DNA of 64,000 nucleotides from Selenomonadaceae bacterium (lineage in GTDB: Bacteria > Bacillota > Negativicutes > Selenomonadales > Selenomonadaceae), in the NCBI GenBank assembly GCA_017549815.1, contig JAFYNH010000060.1, forward strand, positions 1 to 64,000. The letters run 5' to 3'. A model generated the notes under the pieces. That model saw only the letters and a list, made by a program, of their open reading frames with translations. It was not told the DNA's origin and made no database searches. Of this stretch, positions 42,944-52,300 are shown one piece after another; position 1 is the first letter of the stretch, and every line of letters begins with the position of its first letter. Made by a program: the position numbers and the translations under genes.

Positions 42944-44482
42944 TTATTTCTCGCTGTTGAGTGCGGTTGACAGCGGCACGACAACTTTTTCTTCGTAGCA
43001 CTTGAAAGCTTCATCAACCAACTTTTTATCGGGTGCAGGAGTAATCGCGCTGATAATCGGGACAATCACTAAGCCCGCCAACATTGCAAACGCACCCGCA
43101 TTAATCGGCGACTGCAAAATCGCTGGGAACATAGGACGAATTATCATGTTCGCCGACATCAAGATACTGCAGAATAAGAAACATACCCAGCAAGACGCCG
43201 TGGAAACTTTTTTGGAGTAAAGCGAATACATGAACGGCGCGAGGAATGCTCCCGCCATTGCGCCCCAAGAAACGCCCATTAACTGAGCAATAAATGTTAC
43301 CGAACTTTTATACTGCACGAGCGCAAGTACCGCCGAAATTGCTATGAATACCACGACTAGACCGCGAATCATTAAAACTTGCCGCGATTCGCTCATGTCT
43401 TTTGCGAAGGTATCCCTTATCAAGTCAAGTGTTAAAGTCGACGCCGAGACGATAACCAATGATGATAACGTTGACATGGACGCCGATAAAACTAAAATCA
43501 CGACCAGCGCAATCATGCCCTCCGATAAGCCGCTTAACATTGTCGGGATTATCGAGTCGTAGCCGTTCGCCGCAATGTCTACTTGGTCAGAAAATAATCT
43601 ACCAAAGCCGCCTAAGAAATAACAGCCGCCCGCTACTACGAACGCAAATAACGTAGAAATAACAGTTCCCTTTTGAATTGCCTGTTCATTTTTAATGGCG
43701 TAGAATTTTTGAACCATTTGCGGCAAGCCCCAAGTTCCCAGCGAAGTCAGAATAACAACAAACAATAAATTCAGCGGATCTGTTCCGAAGAATGACGCAA
43801 ATATCCCGGGCGTCGAAGAAACTTTATCGTCCGTGATTCTTGCAAGTCCATCGAGAGCCTCAACAAATCCGCCCTTAGTTTCGAGTACCGCATAAATAAC
43901 CGCCGATATTCCAACCAGCATGACGACGCCTTGAATAAAATCGTTAATCGCCGTCGCCATGTAGCCGCCCGCAATAACGTAAACCGCCGTCAAAACCGCC
44001 ATAAGCAGGATACAAACGGAGTAATCGATATTGAACGCCATACCGAATAATCGCGAAAGCCCGTTGTAAAGCGAGGCGGTATAAGGTATCATAAAAATAA
44101 AAATTATAATCGCCGCGCCGATTTTCAGAGACGGCGAGCCAAATCTTTTCTCAAAAAATTGCGGCATGGTCGCAGTATCTAAATGACGTGTCATAACGCG
44201 AGTTCGACGCCCCAAAATAAACCAAGCCATAAGCGAGCCGATTAAAGCATTGCCGATACCTGCCCAAGTCGCGGCGATACCGTATTTCCAACCGAATTGC
44301 CCCGCATAGCCGACGAATACAACCGCAGAGAAATAACTCGTGCCGTAAGCAAAAGCCGTGAGCCAAGCACCAACATTGCGCCCGCCCAAAACAAAGCCGT
44401 CAACGTCGGTGGCGTGCTTGCGGCAGTAAAGACCTATGCCGATTAAAATAGCAAAATAAAAGACTAGTAAAGCAACCTTCAT
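42944..44482 (-). CDS. sodium:solute symporter (SSS family)
   Basis: This 512-residue inner-membrane symporter has about 13 hydrophobic segments. Family features are FVLGGRNVGAWLTAFAYGTSY near the N terminus, TATMPQFFEKRFGSPSLK, VYVIAGGYMATAINDFIQG (close to the SSS signature), GTWGLPQMVQKFYAIKNE and SASMSTLSSLVIVSAST with the sodium-site Ser/Thr. Proline, pantothenate and sialic acid carriers all belong here; the sequence resembles the PutP branch, but the substrate cannot be assigned. The ATG has AGGAGG. It follows the small secreted protein gene on the same strand by 18 bases. Confidence 0.9.
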   Translation of the reverse strand: MKVALLVFYFAILIGIGLYCRKHATDVDGFVLGGRNVGAWLTAFAYGTSYFSAVVFVGYAGQFGWKYGIAATWAGIGNALIGSLMAWFILGRRTRVMTRHLDTATMPQFFEKRFGSPSLKIGAAIIIFIFMIPYTASLYNGLSRLFGMAFNIDYSVCILLMAVLTAVYVIAGGYMATAINDFIQGVVMLVGISAVIYAVLETKGGFVEALDGLARITDDKVSSTPGIFASFFGTDPLNLLFVVILTSLGTWGLPQMVQKFYAIKNEQAIQKGTVISTLFAFVVAGGCYFLGGFGRLFSDQVDIAANGYDSIIPTMLSGLSEGMIALVVILVLSASMSTLSSLVIVSASTLTLDLIRDTFAKDMSESRQVLMIRGLVVVFIAISAVLALVQYKSSVTFIAQLMGVSWGAMAGAFLAPFMYSLYSKKVSTASCWVCFLFCSILMSANMIIRPMFPAILQSPINAGAFAMLAGLVIVPIISAITPAPDKKLVDEAFKCYEEKVVVPLSTALNSEK

Positions 44483-44500
44483 TAAAAAATTTCCTCCTGC

Positions 44501-45064
44501 TTACTCTAACATGTTACGTACAATGCTATCAAAACATTCTGTTTCCTTAAAACTTATCATGGTATTGTCGCCTATAACACTTAGCTGAAGAATTTTTCCG
44601 CTATCCTTGTTGAAGACGATAAAAAATCCGAAATCGGGTGGCGTAGACCTTCCCATGTTGGGTTTGTGGAAATAACAATAAACAGTTTTAATCGAACTGG
44701 ACTTTTTGAAAGCGGGTTCACCGTACATATCAAGTGCGTCAGAAATATTCATACCAACAGTAAGCCCCGCAGGTGTCGACCAGCCGTTGTTCGCCTTAAC
44801 ATTGATGCCTTGTATTTTATTGTCAAAGTTATTGTAATTTATCACTACGCTATTGCCATAAATACAACAAGCGTTATGCTCAATGCCCAGATCTTGACTT
44901 GTGGGAGCACCATACATTTTTGTCATCTCCGAATAAGACGAGCCAACAGTAAATCCGCCCAAATACATTTCGCTGTAAGGCATTGCCGCGCTACAAAGGC
45001 TAAATCGATTTCCGACGAGAGCAAACACACTTAAAATTACCACGATAAAAAATTTCTTTAACAT
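44501..45064 (-). CDS. secreted protein with two SmpA/BLIP-like repeats
   Basis: From ATG 45064 (AGGAGG eight bases upstream) the protein has 187 residues and a signal peptide (KKFFIVVILSVFALVGN, cleavage near CSA). The mature part holds two similar units, GGFTVGSSYSEMTKMYGAP and AGLTVGMNISDALDMYGEP, each followed by beta strands. That pattern recalls the small two-layer repeats of SmpA/OmlA and beta-lactamase-inhibitor folds. Two Cys (ACCIYG) could form a disulfide. Upstream of the symporter on the same strand; function unknown. Confidence 0.75.
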   Translation of the reverse strand: MLKKFFIVVILSVFALVGNRFSLCSAAMPYSEMYLGGFTVGSSYSEMTKMYGAPTSQDLGIEHNACCIYGNSVVINYNNFDNKIQGINVKANNGWSTPAGLTVGMNISDALDMYGEPAFKKSSSIKTVYCYFHKPNMGRSTPPDFGFFIVFNKDSGKILQLSVIGDNTMISFKETECFDSIVRNMLE

Positions 45065-45111
45065 AAACAAAACCTCCTAAAAATTTTTGAACTCGAAAGG
45101 AGCCTGAAACA

Positions 45112-45960
45112 ATGATAATCGACATGCACACGCACATTTTCCCCGATAAAATTTCTAAAGACGTTGTGGAAAAATTAAGTCGGACGAGTCGGACGCCCGC
45201 CTTTACGGATGGCACACTCGGCGGCTTAAAAAATTCTATGGACACCGCGCAGATTAATTTCTCGGTGATTCTGCCTGTGGCGACGAATACAAAGCAAGTT
45301 GAGAAAATAAATTCCTCTGCCGCCGCGCTAAATGAAAAATTTTTTGGCGACGGAATAATTTCTTTCGGCTGTATTCACCCCGACTTTACGAATTATCGGG
45401 AGGAGCTGAGCCGCATAAAAAATTACGGGCTAAAGGGTATCAAAATTCACCCCGTTTATCAAGATACAAACTTGGACGACGCGAAATTTTTGCGGATAAT
45501 GTATCGCGCCGCCGAACTTGATTTAATCGTCGTAACGCACGCAGGACTTGACATAGGCTTTCCGGGCGTCGTTCGTTGCAGTCCGCAGATGGCTAAAAAA
45601 GTGATTGACGAAGTCGGCGAGTTTAAATTTATTTTAGCGCATATGGGCGGCTGGAAGAGTTGGAGCGATGTCTTGAAAGTTTTAGCGGGCACGAAGATTT
45701 ATATCGATACTTCGTTTTCGACGGGCAAAATTATTCCGCGCAGAGATTTTCATTGGGCAGAGGAAGATTTAAAACTTTTGGACGCCGCGCAGTTCATGGA
45801 GTTTATAAAAATTTTCGGCGCGGCGCGGATTTTATTCGGGACGGATAGCCCGTGGACAGCGGCAGGAAATTCAATACAGTTTATAGAAAATTTACCGATA
45901 AGCAGTGTAGATAAAAATAAAATTCTCGGCTTGAACGCTAAAAAGTTATTGGAAATCTGA
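45112..45960 (+). CDS. amidohydrolase-family metal-dependent hydrolase
   Basis: The 282 residues form a TIM-barrel amidohydrolase of the ACMSD-like/amidohydro_2 type. The metal-binding HTH motif is at MIIDMHTHIFPDK, the barrel strands carry LKGIKIHPVYQ, LIVVTHAGLDIG and FILAHMGGWKSW, and the catalytic Asp lies in ILFGTDSPW. The substrate is unknown; family members act on decarboxylated or cyclic small molecules. ATG with AAAGGAG. The first FtsZ-like gene follows 15 bases later, suggesting co-transcription. Confidence 0.88.
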   Translation: MIIDMHTHIFPDKISKDVVEKLSRTSRTPAFTDGTLGGLKNSMDTAQINFSVILPVATNTKQVEKINSSAAALNEKFFGDGIISFGCIHPDFTNYREELSRIKNYGLKGIKIHPVYQDTNLDDAKFLRIMYRAAELDLIVVTHAGLDIGFPGVVRCSPQMAKKVIDEVGEFKFILAHMGGWKSWSDVLKVLAGTKIYIDTSFSTGKIIPRRDFHWAEEDLKLLDAAQFMEFIKIFGAARILFGTDSPWTAAGNSIQFIENLPISSVDKNKILGLNAKKLLEI

Positions 45961-45975
45961 TTGGAGGAATTGTAA

Positions 45976-46653
45976 ATGGAAAATATAAAAATAATCGGAG
46001 TCGGCGGTAGCGGAATAAAAATGATGAATCAGATTGTCATAGGAAGTTTGCAAGGCGAAGATGTCGCGGCGTTGGATGCAAGAATGATAATTCAGAAGGT
46101 CACGGAGAACTTAAAAGGCGCGGAAGTCATGGTGGCGGACACGAAAAAGGATTCGTTGCTTTCGGCGTATGTCTTTAAAAAAATTCTGCTGAAAAAAATT
46201 GCTTTCGACGTTCGCGAGAACAAAAGTTTTGATGAATTAATGGCGGAAAATCGTAAAGTAATTTCGGCGGCTCTGCAAGGCGCGACGGTCGTTTTTATAG
46301 CTTGCGGCTTGGGCGGCAAAACGGGAACGAATATGGCTTCGGTGATTGCGGATTGTGCAAAGGAACTTGGCGCGATTACGATAGCACTTGTCAGCATTCC
46401 TTTTAACCTTGAAAGTCCGCAACGTCAAAAGCGAGCCGCTGAAGGTTATAAAAATCTCAAACCAAAAGTCAACACGATTATCAAAATCAACTGCGATAAA
46501 TTTTTGATGATTGCTCCGCCCGGCAGTTCTTTGGACGATATTTTTTATTACGTAAATGAATGTGTTCGCGGCACGGTTAAAAATTTGATTGACATGGACA
46601 AATTTCAAGAAGTATTCAAAACTGCGGGCGAGATTATTTTTGCGAATGATTAG
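45976..46653 (+). CDS. truncated FtsZ paralog (N-terminal GTPase domain only)
   Basis: This 225-residue protein matches the nucleotide-binding half of FtsZ: start IKIIGVGGSGIKMMNQ (compare [15 protein letters not shown] in the true FtsZ at 46779), VVFIACGLGGKTGTNMASVI where FtsZ has [33 protein letters not shown] (Fts[18 protein letters not shown]), and INCDKFLMIAPPGSSLDD. The tubulin signature has become GLGGKTGTN (about 111-119). Everything after the N-terminal domain, including the T7 catalytic loop and the C-terminal peptide, is missing. It may bind GTP and modulate FtsZ, or have a separate role. ATG with TTGGAGGAA upstream. Confidence 0.82.
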   Translation: MENIKIIGVGGSGIKMMNQIVIGSLQGEDVAALDARMIIQKVTENLKGAEVMVADTKKDSLLSAYVFKKILLKKIAFDVRENKSFDELMAENRKVISAALQGATVVFIACGLGGKTGTNMASVIADCAKELGAITIALVSIPFNLESPQRQKRAAEGYKNLKPKVNTIIKINCDKFLMIAPPGSSLDDIFYYVNECVRGTVKNLIDMDKFQEVFKTAGEIIFAND

Positions 46654-46778
46654 GATTACGCCTAAACGACGCGCCGCGATAACGACCGCTGAAAAGTTTT
46701 TTATTACAATTTTTTTTCATTAAGCTATGCTAAACTTGCACAGCTTATGTAGAAAATTTTTTCGCGGAGGGAAGGTAT

Positions 46779-47948
46779 ATGTTTGAAATTGAAGACAATA
46801 CGTTAGATCAACTTGCAAAAATAAAAGTAATAGGCATAGGCGGCGGCGGCTCGAATGCAGTCAACAGAATGATAGAATCGGGATTGGAGGGCGTGGAATT
46901 TATAGCGGTCAATACCGATTCGCAAGCATTGTTGATGAGTAAATCGCCAAAGAGAATGCAAATCGGCGAGAAATTGACACGCGGACTTGGAGCCGGAGCA
47001 CGTCCCGAAATTGGCGAACGCGCCGCGCAGGAAAGTCGCAACGATATTCTTGAGGCTCTGCGCGGTTCGGATATGGTTTTCATAACGGCGGGCATGGGCG
47101 GCGGCACTGGTACTGGTGCGGCTCCTGTTGTCGCTGAATGTGCTCGCGAAGTCAATGCGCTGACAGTCGCCGTTGTCACGCGCCCTTTTACTTTTGAAGG
47201 CCCGAAGCGTAAAAAAAATGCCGATTTAGGAATAGAAAAATTAAAACAACATGTCGACGCGATTATCACGATTCCGAACGATAGACTTTTACAGGTCGTC
47301 GATAAAAAAACGCCAATGACTAAGGCTTTCGTAATAGCCGATGATATTTTGCGTCAAGGCGTCAAGGGCATTTCGGACTTAATCGCGGTGCCGGGCGTTA
47401 TAAATTTGGATTTCGCGGACGTGCAGTCAATCATGAGCGACGCAGGCTCGGCATTAATGGGCGTTGGCGAGGCGTCGGGCGATAACGCGGCTGTCGAGGC
47501 TGTTAAAAAGGCAATCGCGTCACCGTTACTTGAAACCAGCGTAGACAGTGCTCGCGGAATTCTTTTGAACTTTATGGGCGCGACTGATTCGTTGTCGATG
47601 CTTGAGATTAACGAGGCGTCAACGACCGTTCAAGAGGCGGCTCACCCCGACGCGAATATTATTTGGGGCGTCAGCATAGATGAAACTTTAGGCGATAAAA
47701 TTATCGTCACGATTATAGCGACGCGCTTTGGCGAAGAAGAAGTGTCCGCTGAACCCGAAATCCCTGCGACTACATTTTTGCCGCCGAATCTAACTATGCC
47801 TAAATCCCGCCAACCTTATCAGCCGACTCAGGATCCGCAACCTTACAGCAGAACAGTTCAGACTAAGCAGGAAGAACAGCCTAAATCTAACAATCCTTTC
47901 AAAAGTATAATTCCGGACTTCATGAGCAATCGCCGAAACAGAAAATAA
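46779..47948 (+). CDS. ftsZ: cell division protein FtsZ
   Basis: FtsZ is the tubulin-like GTPase that forms the division ring. The 389 residues include [32 protein letters not shown], the tubulin signature [14 protein letters not shown] (GGGTGTG at about 107-113), [47 protein letters not shown] (T7 loop) and a C-terminal conserved peptide near [20 protein letters not shown] with GCGGAGGG upstream. Unusually it is flanked on both sides by degenerate FtsZ paralogs rather than lying in the ftsA-ftsZ division cluster. Confidence 0.97.
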   Translation: MFEIEDNTLDQLAKIKVIGIGGGGSNAVNRMIESGLEGVEFIAVNTDSQALLMSKSPKRMQIGEKLTRGLGAGARPEIGERAAQESRNDILEALRGSDMVFITAGMGGGTGTGAAPVVAECAREVNALTVAVVTRPFTFEGPKRKKNADLGIEKLKQHVDAIITIPNDRLLQVVDKKTPMTKAFVIADDILRQGVKGISDLIAVPGVINLDFADVQSIMSDAGSALMGVGEASGDNAAVEAVKKAIASPLLETSVDSARGILLNFMGATDSLSMLEINEASTTVQEAAHPDANIIWGVSIDETLGDKIIVTIIATRFGEEEVSAEPEIPATTFLPPNLTMPKSRQPYQPTQDPQPYSRTVQTKQEEQPKSNNPFKSIIPDFMSNRRNRK

Positions 47949-47964
47949 TTTTTGCGGAGGGTTG

Positions 47965-48786
47965 ATGGACGTGTTTGAAAATAATGTAGACAATCTGCTT
48001 GTAAAAGTTAAAGTTATCGGCGTCAACACCGCGAGCAATGAAAAAATTTCGGGCGGCTTGGCGGCTCTGAATTACATGTTGGAACAGAATTTGCAGGGCG
48101 TGAATTACATTGCGATTGACAGGCAGGACGTTAAAAATCTTGGCGGTTGCAAGGCGATTCACAAATTCAGATTACTGGACATGGCGGACGAAAGGAATTT
48201 GGTTAGAAATCTGCGCGGCGCGGATTTGATTTTCATAGTCGCCGATGGAGTTTGGGAAAATATTAAGGCGGTCGCGCTGACTGCACATTGTGCTAAGAAA
48301 ATCGGCGTGCCCGTAATTTTTATGGCGGGCGGGAATTTTGAGGACGCGGAGGACGAAATTATTTTTGACGCGCTGATAAAGTTGCCGAGTAAAAATTTTG
48401 AGTTCGACACTTGCAAAATCGTAAAGAACTTTATAGAGTTGTCAACCTTGCCGGGTCAGCCAAAAATTGACATTAAAGCCTTTGCCGAGCTATTGAAAGA
48501 TTCTGTAGCGGTTTTAGGCTACGGCGAGCGCGACGGTAAAAATGCTGTCGTTAAAGCCGCCAAAGCCGCGCTTGAGCAAGTCGAAAATAATGAGGAAAAT
48601 TTTAAAGCCGTCACCAAAATTTTATTCAACGTCACTGCCTCTAAAGGAAATTTATCATTGGAAGAGGCGCAAAAGCTTGCAAAGCTCTTGAAGAAACACG
48701 CGCCCAAAGCTGAAATTTCATTCGGGCTTTCGATAGATGATTGGCTGGTCGACAAAGTTAAATTCTTACTTGTCGCCGCGCAGTAA
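47965..48786 (+). CDS. degenerate FtsZ paralog without the GTPase signature
   Basis: This protein of about 273 residues aligns with FtsZ from its first residues (FENNVDNLLVKVKVIGVNTA against [21 protein letters not shown]) and again at its end (AEISFGLSIDDWLVDKVKFL against [20 protein letters not shown]). The Gly-rich nucleotide loop and the GGGTGTG signature are absent (GADLIFIVADGVWENIKAVA occupies the latter position), so GTP binding is unlikely. It retains the C-terminal beta-domain residues that the first paralog lacks. The ATG at 47965 is only four bases from GGAGG; GTG 47971 matches the FtsZ start better and could be the true start. Confidence 0.78.
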   Translation: MDVFENNVDNLLVKVKVIGVNTASNEKISGGLAALNYMLEQNLQGVNYIAIDRQDVKNLGGCKAIHKFRLLDMADERNLVRNLRGADLIFIVADGVWENIKAVALTAHCAKKIGVPVIFMAGGNFEDAEDEIIFDALIKLPSKNFEFDTCKIVKNFIELSTLPGQPKIDIKAFAELLKDSVAVLGYGERDGKNAVVKAAKAALEQVENNEENFKAVTKILFNVTASKGNLSLEEAQKLAKLLKKHAPKAEISFGLSIDDWLVDKVKFLLVAAQ

Positions 48787-48861
48787 AGTAGGAATTAGGA
48801 ATTAGGAACTGGGAACTAATCCCTACTAGTCCCTAACTCCTAGTTCCTAGTCCCTAGTCAA
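48786..48861. repeat. heptamer TAGGAAT hairpin repeat
   Basis: Three or four TAGGAAT/TAGGAAC units lead into the complementary arm (AATCCCTACTAGTCCC, AACTCCTAGTTCCTAGTCCC). The array starts at the stop codon of the third FtsZ-like gene and ends directly beside the TTGACA of the next promoter. Confidence 0.8.
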
Positions 48862-48890
48862 TTGACAGCGGCAACGTCTTTATATAAAAT
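48862..48890 (+). promoter_or_regulatory. promoter of the 106-residue gene
   Basis: TTGACA (48862-48867) and TAAAAT (48885-48890) are 17 bases apart. A leader of about 25 bases follows to AAGGAG and the ATG at 48921. Confidence 0.75.
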
Positions 48891-48920
48891 ATTTCAAAAA
48901 TTTTAAGGAGAGCGAATTCC

Positions 48921-49241
48921 ATGGACGCCAATTTAAAAATCGTTTTGGATCAATACTTCGAGGGAGCCTCAAGACTCAAGCCAAATGTTTTTGTTCCCGT
49001 GCGCGACAACCGCGTTATTGAGCCGCTTATCGACGCCTTCTTCAGCGAAACCGAACAAAGTACGCTTATCATAGCTGATTATCAAGACATTTTGGAAGGC
49101 GACATTTTGGTTTACCCGAAGACACGCCAATTCTGCTACATTGACGACATCCGCCACATCGTCGGTAAGGGAATTTATATCGTCCATTACCACACGAAAT
49201 ATCAACGCAAGGCTCAAACGCCTTTCGACGCAAACGAATAA
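48921..49241 (+). CDS. conserved small protein of unknown function
   Basis: This 106-residue soluble protein shows a repeating beta/alpha pattern (VFVPVRDNRVIEPLIDAFFS, TLIIADYQDILEGDILVYPK, FCYIDDIRHIVGKGIYIVHY). No family is recognised. It has its own promoter, a strong AAGGAG site and a strong terminator, so it is surely expressed as a single-gene unit. The ACG/CGC-rich codon use matches that of well-expressed neighbours. Confidence 0.75.
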   Translation: MDANLKIVLDQYFEGASRLKPNVFVPVRDNRVIEPLIDAFFSETEQSTLIIADYQDILEGDILVYPKTRQFCYIDDIRHIVGKGIYIVHYHTKYQRKAQTPFDANE

Positions 49242-49264
49242 AAATCACCTCTATAGAATTTAAA

Positions 49265-49300
49265 ACTCCCGCAAGGATTTTTCTTACGGGAGTCTTTTTT
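49265..49300 (+). terminator. rho-independent terminator
   Basis: ACTCCCG (49265-49271) pairs perfectly with CGGGAGT (49287-49293), followed by C and six T. It overlaps the stop region of the convergent CapA-MurF-VanY gene. Confidence 0.9.
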
Positions 49301-52300
49301 ATTTACACAGCGCGGAAAGTTTTTCTAAGGTGTCTTTCAGGTTTGAAGTTAGGAGTATCGGGCGATTGAACTTTAGGAGCGGTTCAGGATTGACGCAGAT
49401 AAAGCCCGCCATTTGACGGAATATCTTGGCAAGTTCTTTTTCACTTATCCCTATTCCCTGCCCTTGTTCGACTGCAACCAAATGATTAACTCTGAACGGT
49501 CGCGAATAAAAAATACCGTTGCAAGCCCAACCTTCTGGCGGCGGCGCGAGCCATTTACAACCGCTCAACTTTTCAATTTGCTCGGCGGAATAAGTCAGTT
49601 CGGGCGGCAGGCTTTCAATCGCAAGCACTCGCGCAGGTATTCCTTCCCGACTCTTTATGTATGTGAAATGCCAAGGTTCAAAATCATACTCCTTGAAGAA
49701 ACCGAACGACGCGGCGTTTTTATCCAGCCAAGCTTTAACAGCCTTGTTGCCAATGTTCGCAATGTCAACCGCCAAGCCGTAGCCATGCGAACTTGTACCC
49801 GGAATGGCGGCATATGCTTCATCGGGTTTCAGTTGCCAAATTTTATCCTCAAACTCAACGCGAATCGCATTGTCGGGAAAATCATCTTGATTATCGATGG
49901 AAACAAAACGATTTTGGAAGGCTTTAATTTGTTTTTCTATTCCCCTATAAGCATTGAAGGGAGTATTCAAACTCAAAAAAATATTATCCTGCGCGGCGGC
50001 GCGAATCATTGCCAGCCAACTGCGAGCCGCGTCAATATAAAGATGTCCGCCGCAATGAATTCTTTTCAACTTATCAGCAGGAACTTTTCCGTTCTGCGCA
50101 GGAGTAATTCCTTCGGGCAAAAAATTTTTAACGTCAAACAACGGTCGCGGAATATTTAATGCGGGAACAGTTACGACAGGCGCAACGGCGGTACTCAATA
50201 AATCAACGACTTTTGACAAGCCCGTCGCATGTGACGACTTAATAAGAATTGTATCGCCGTCCCTTAAATGCGCGTCAACATTTTTAAGCAAATCGGCAAG
50301 CGTCGCGAAATAGGTCGCATCAAGTTTATCCTTAATAAGCTCGTAGGGATAACGCATAAGCTCGCCGCAAAGTAAAATCCTGTCAGGCTCGGTGGCAAGT
50401 ATGGCATCGGCAATTCCTTTGTGATAATTAATTGAGTCTTCGCCAAGCTCCGCCATGTCGCCCAAAATCGCTACGCGAGATTTTTGATTAGGCTCAAAAG
50501 TTTTCAAATGCTCCAATGCGTATTTCATGGAAAGCGGATTGGCGTTATAGGTACTGTCAATAACCGTTAAATTCTTCCCGCTACGATTGACTTTTAAGAC
50601 GTTGCCGCGCCCCTTGACTACTTCAAAAGTTTTTAAATATTCAAGAGTTTTTTCGACGGGAAAACCAATGGCAACCGAGACGCCAATAACAGCAAGTGCG
50701 TCGCGAAGTTGGTCGGCGGGCACAGAGCAATTAAGTTTATAAGTCTTGCCCATAACGGAAAATTCGCCGCCGTTTTCAATGACAGGCATTCTTATAGTAG
50801 CGTCGGGGTGCGTGCCGAACGTGATTATATTCAGCTTGAAAGACTTCGCCTTTTCCTCAAAGACTTCGTAAAGAGGCATGTCGCGATTTATTACGGCGTA
50901 ATTGCCAGCCGACATTCCGCAAAAAATTCTGCTCTTATAATAAGCGACATTTTCCAATGAGCCGAGTATTTTATTTCCGACATGAGACGGCGCAATCGAA
51001 GTTACTACAGCTACATTCGGCGTAATTTCATAGGTAAGCGAACCGCGTCTTTTCACAAGGGCGTTTATGGAAGTTTCGATAATCGCGTAGGCGTCGTTCT
51101 GTTTGACGCTCGCAAAAATCCAAGGGATTGTATGATAGATATTCGTTCCGCTCGGATTAAATTTAATCGTGTGATCTTTACCTAATACGCAATTAATCAT
51201 GTTGCAAGTAGTGGTTTTACCCAGCGAACCCGTTACGGCGATAACTTTACCTTGAAAACGTTTCCGCGCCGCAAAGCCTATTTCATACATTGCACGTTCG
51301 GAATTAGCGACTTTTAGCAGAGGAAAATCGGGCGGCAAGCCCTCAATGTCATGATCTATTATGGCACCGTCCACATTATCAACATTTCTCAAAAGTCTTT
51401 TATGCGAATCAAAGCCTTTTATTTTAGCCGCCAAAAACAATGTCGGTTGCGGGTATATCCTATTAACAAGAGGATCACTTCTGCTAAAAGAATTTGTATA
51501 CCAACCTTTAGGCGGAGGAACAATCCATTTTCCACCAGTAACTTTTGCGAGTTGCTCGGCAGTCCAACATTTACCCGGCTCCGATTGATAAATTATATCG
51601 TCGAATTCGTCGGCATAGTAGGGCAGCCCTTCAACTTTCATCTTGATTAAATTCGGGTCTTTGAATTCGCCGAGAATTTCTGTGTCGTCCAAAACTTTTA
51701 TGGTTACTTGCAAATCGACGTTGGCTATTTTTTCGCGGTCGTCTTTCATAGGTACAAGGAGAGCAATTTTTTCATGATAGATAACGCCCGCCTTCCAACG
51801 ATTTGTCGGAAAAGCGTAATCTAAAAACTCGTGAATTTGTCCCGCACCGTAGGGAGGCATGTCGCATTCACGAACGGGAACGCCCTCTATCGACAGCAAA
51901 AGATTTTTATCCGTCGGCTCGTCAATCGTCCAGTAAGTTTCAACATAAAGCATTTTTGCTTCCGTCATAGTGCGACAATCGGGCGGGACGCGATAGCCGA
52001 CCAATTTCAAAGCTCCGAAACGTTTCGGCGGAATAATCGCATCATCGGGAACTTTATCAACAGTCCATTCAGGACGCGGCTCGACAAGCGGTTTGACTAA
52101 GTGTTTATCGCGCTTAATGTCAACAAAATAGCTGAGGGATTTCAATCTGCGCGGCGGCGTAAAAGAAATTTCGACCATTCCTCTATCAAGAGCAGTTGTC
52201 GTCGTGCCAAATTTTTCGCAACGTTCAAGGAACATTTTCTGAATTTTTGGAGCGGATTTTATAGCTCGTCGTGTTTGACCGGGTTGCTTAATCAGCGGAA

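Noticed and set aside
46654-46778. Gene or strong promoter between the first FtsZ-like gene and ftsZ
   Set aside because: No open frame with a ribosome site fits in the 125 bases; a TATGCT with a poor -35 is too weak to call.
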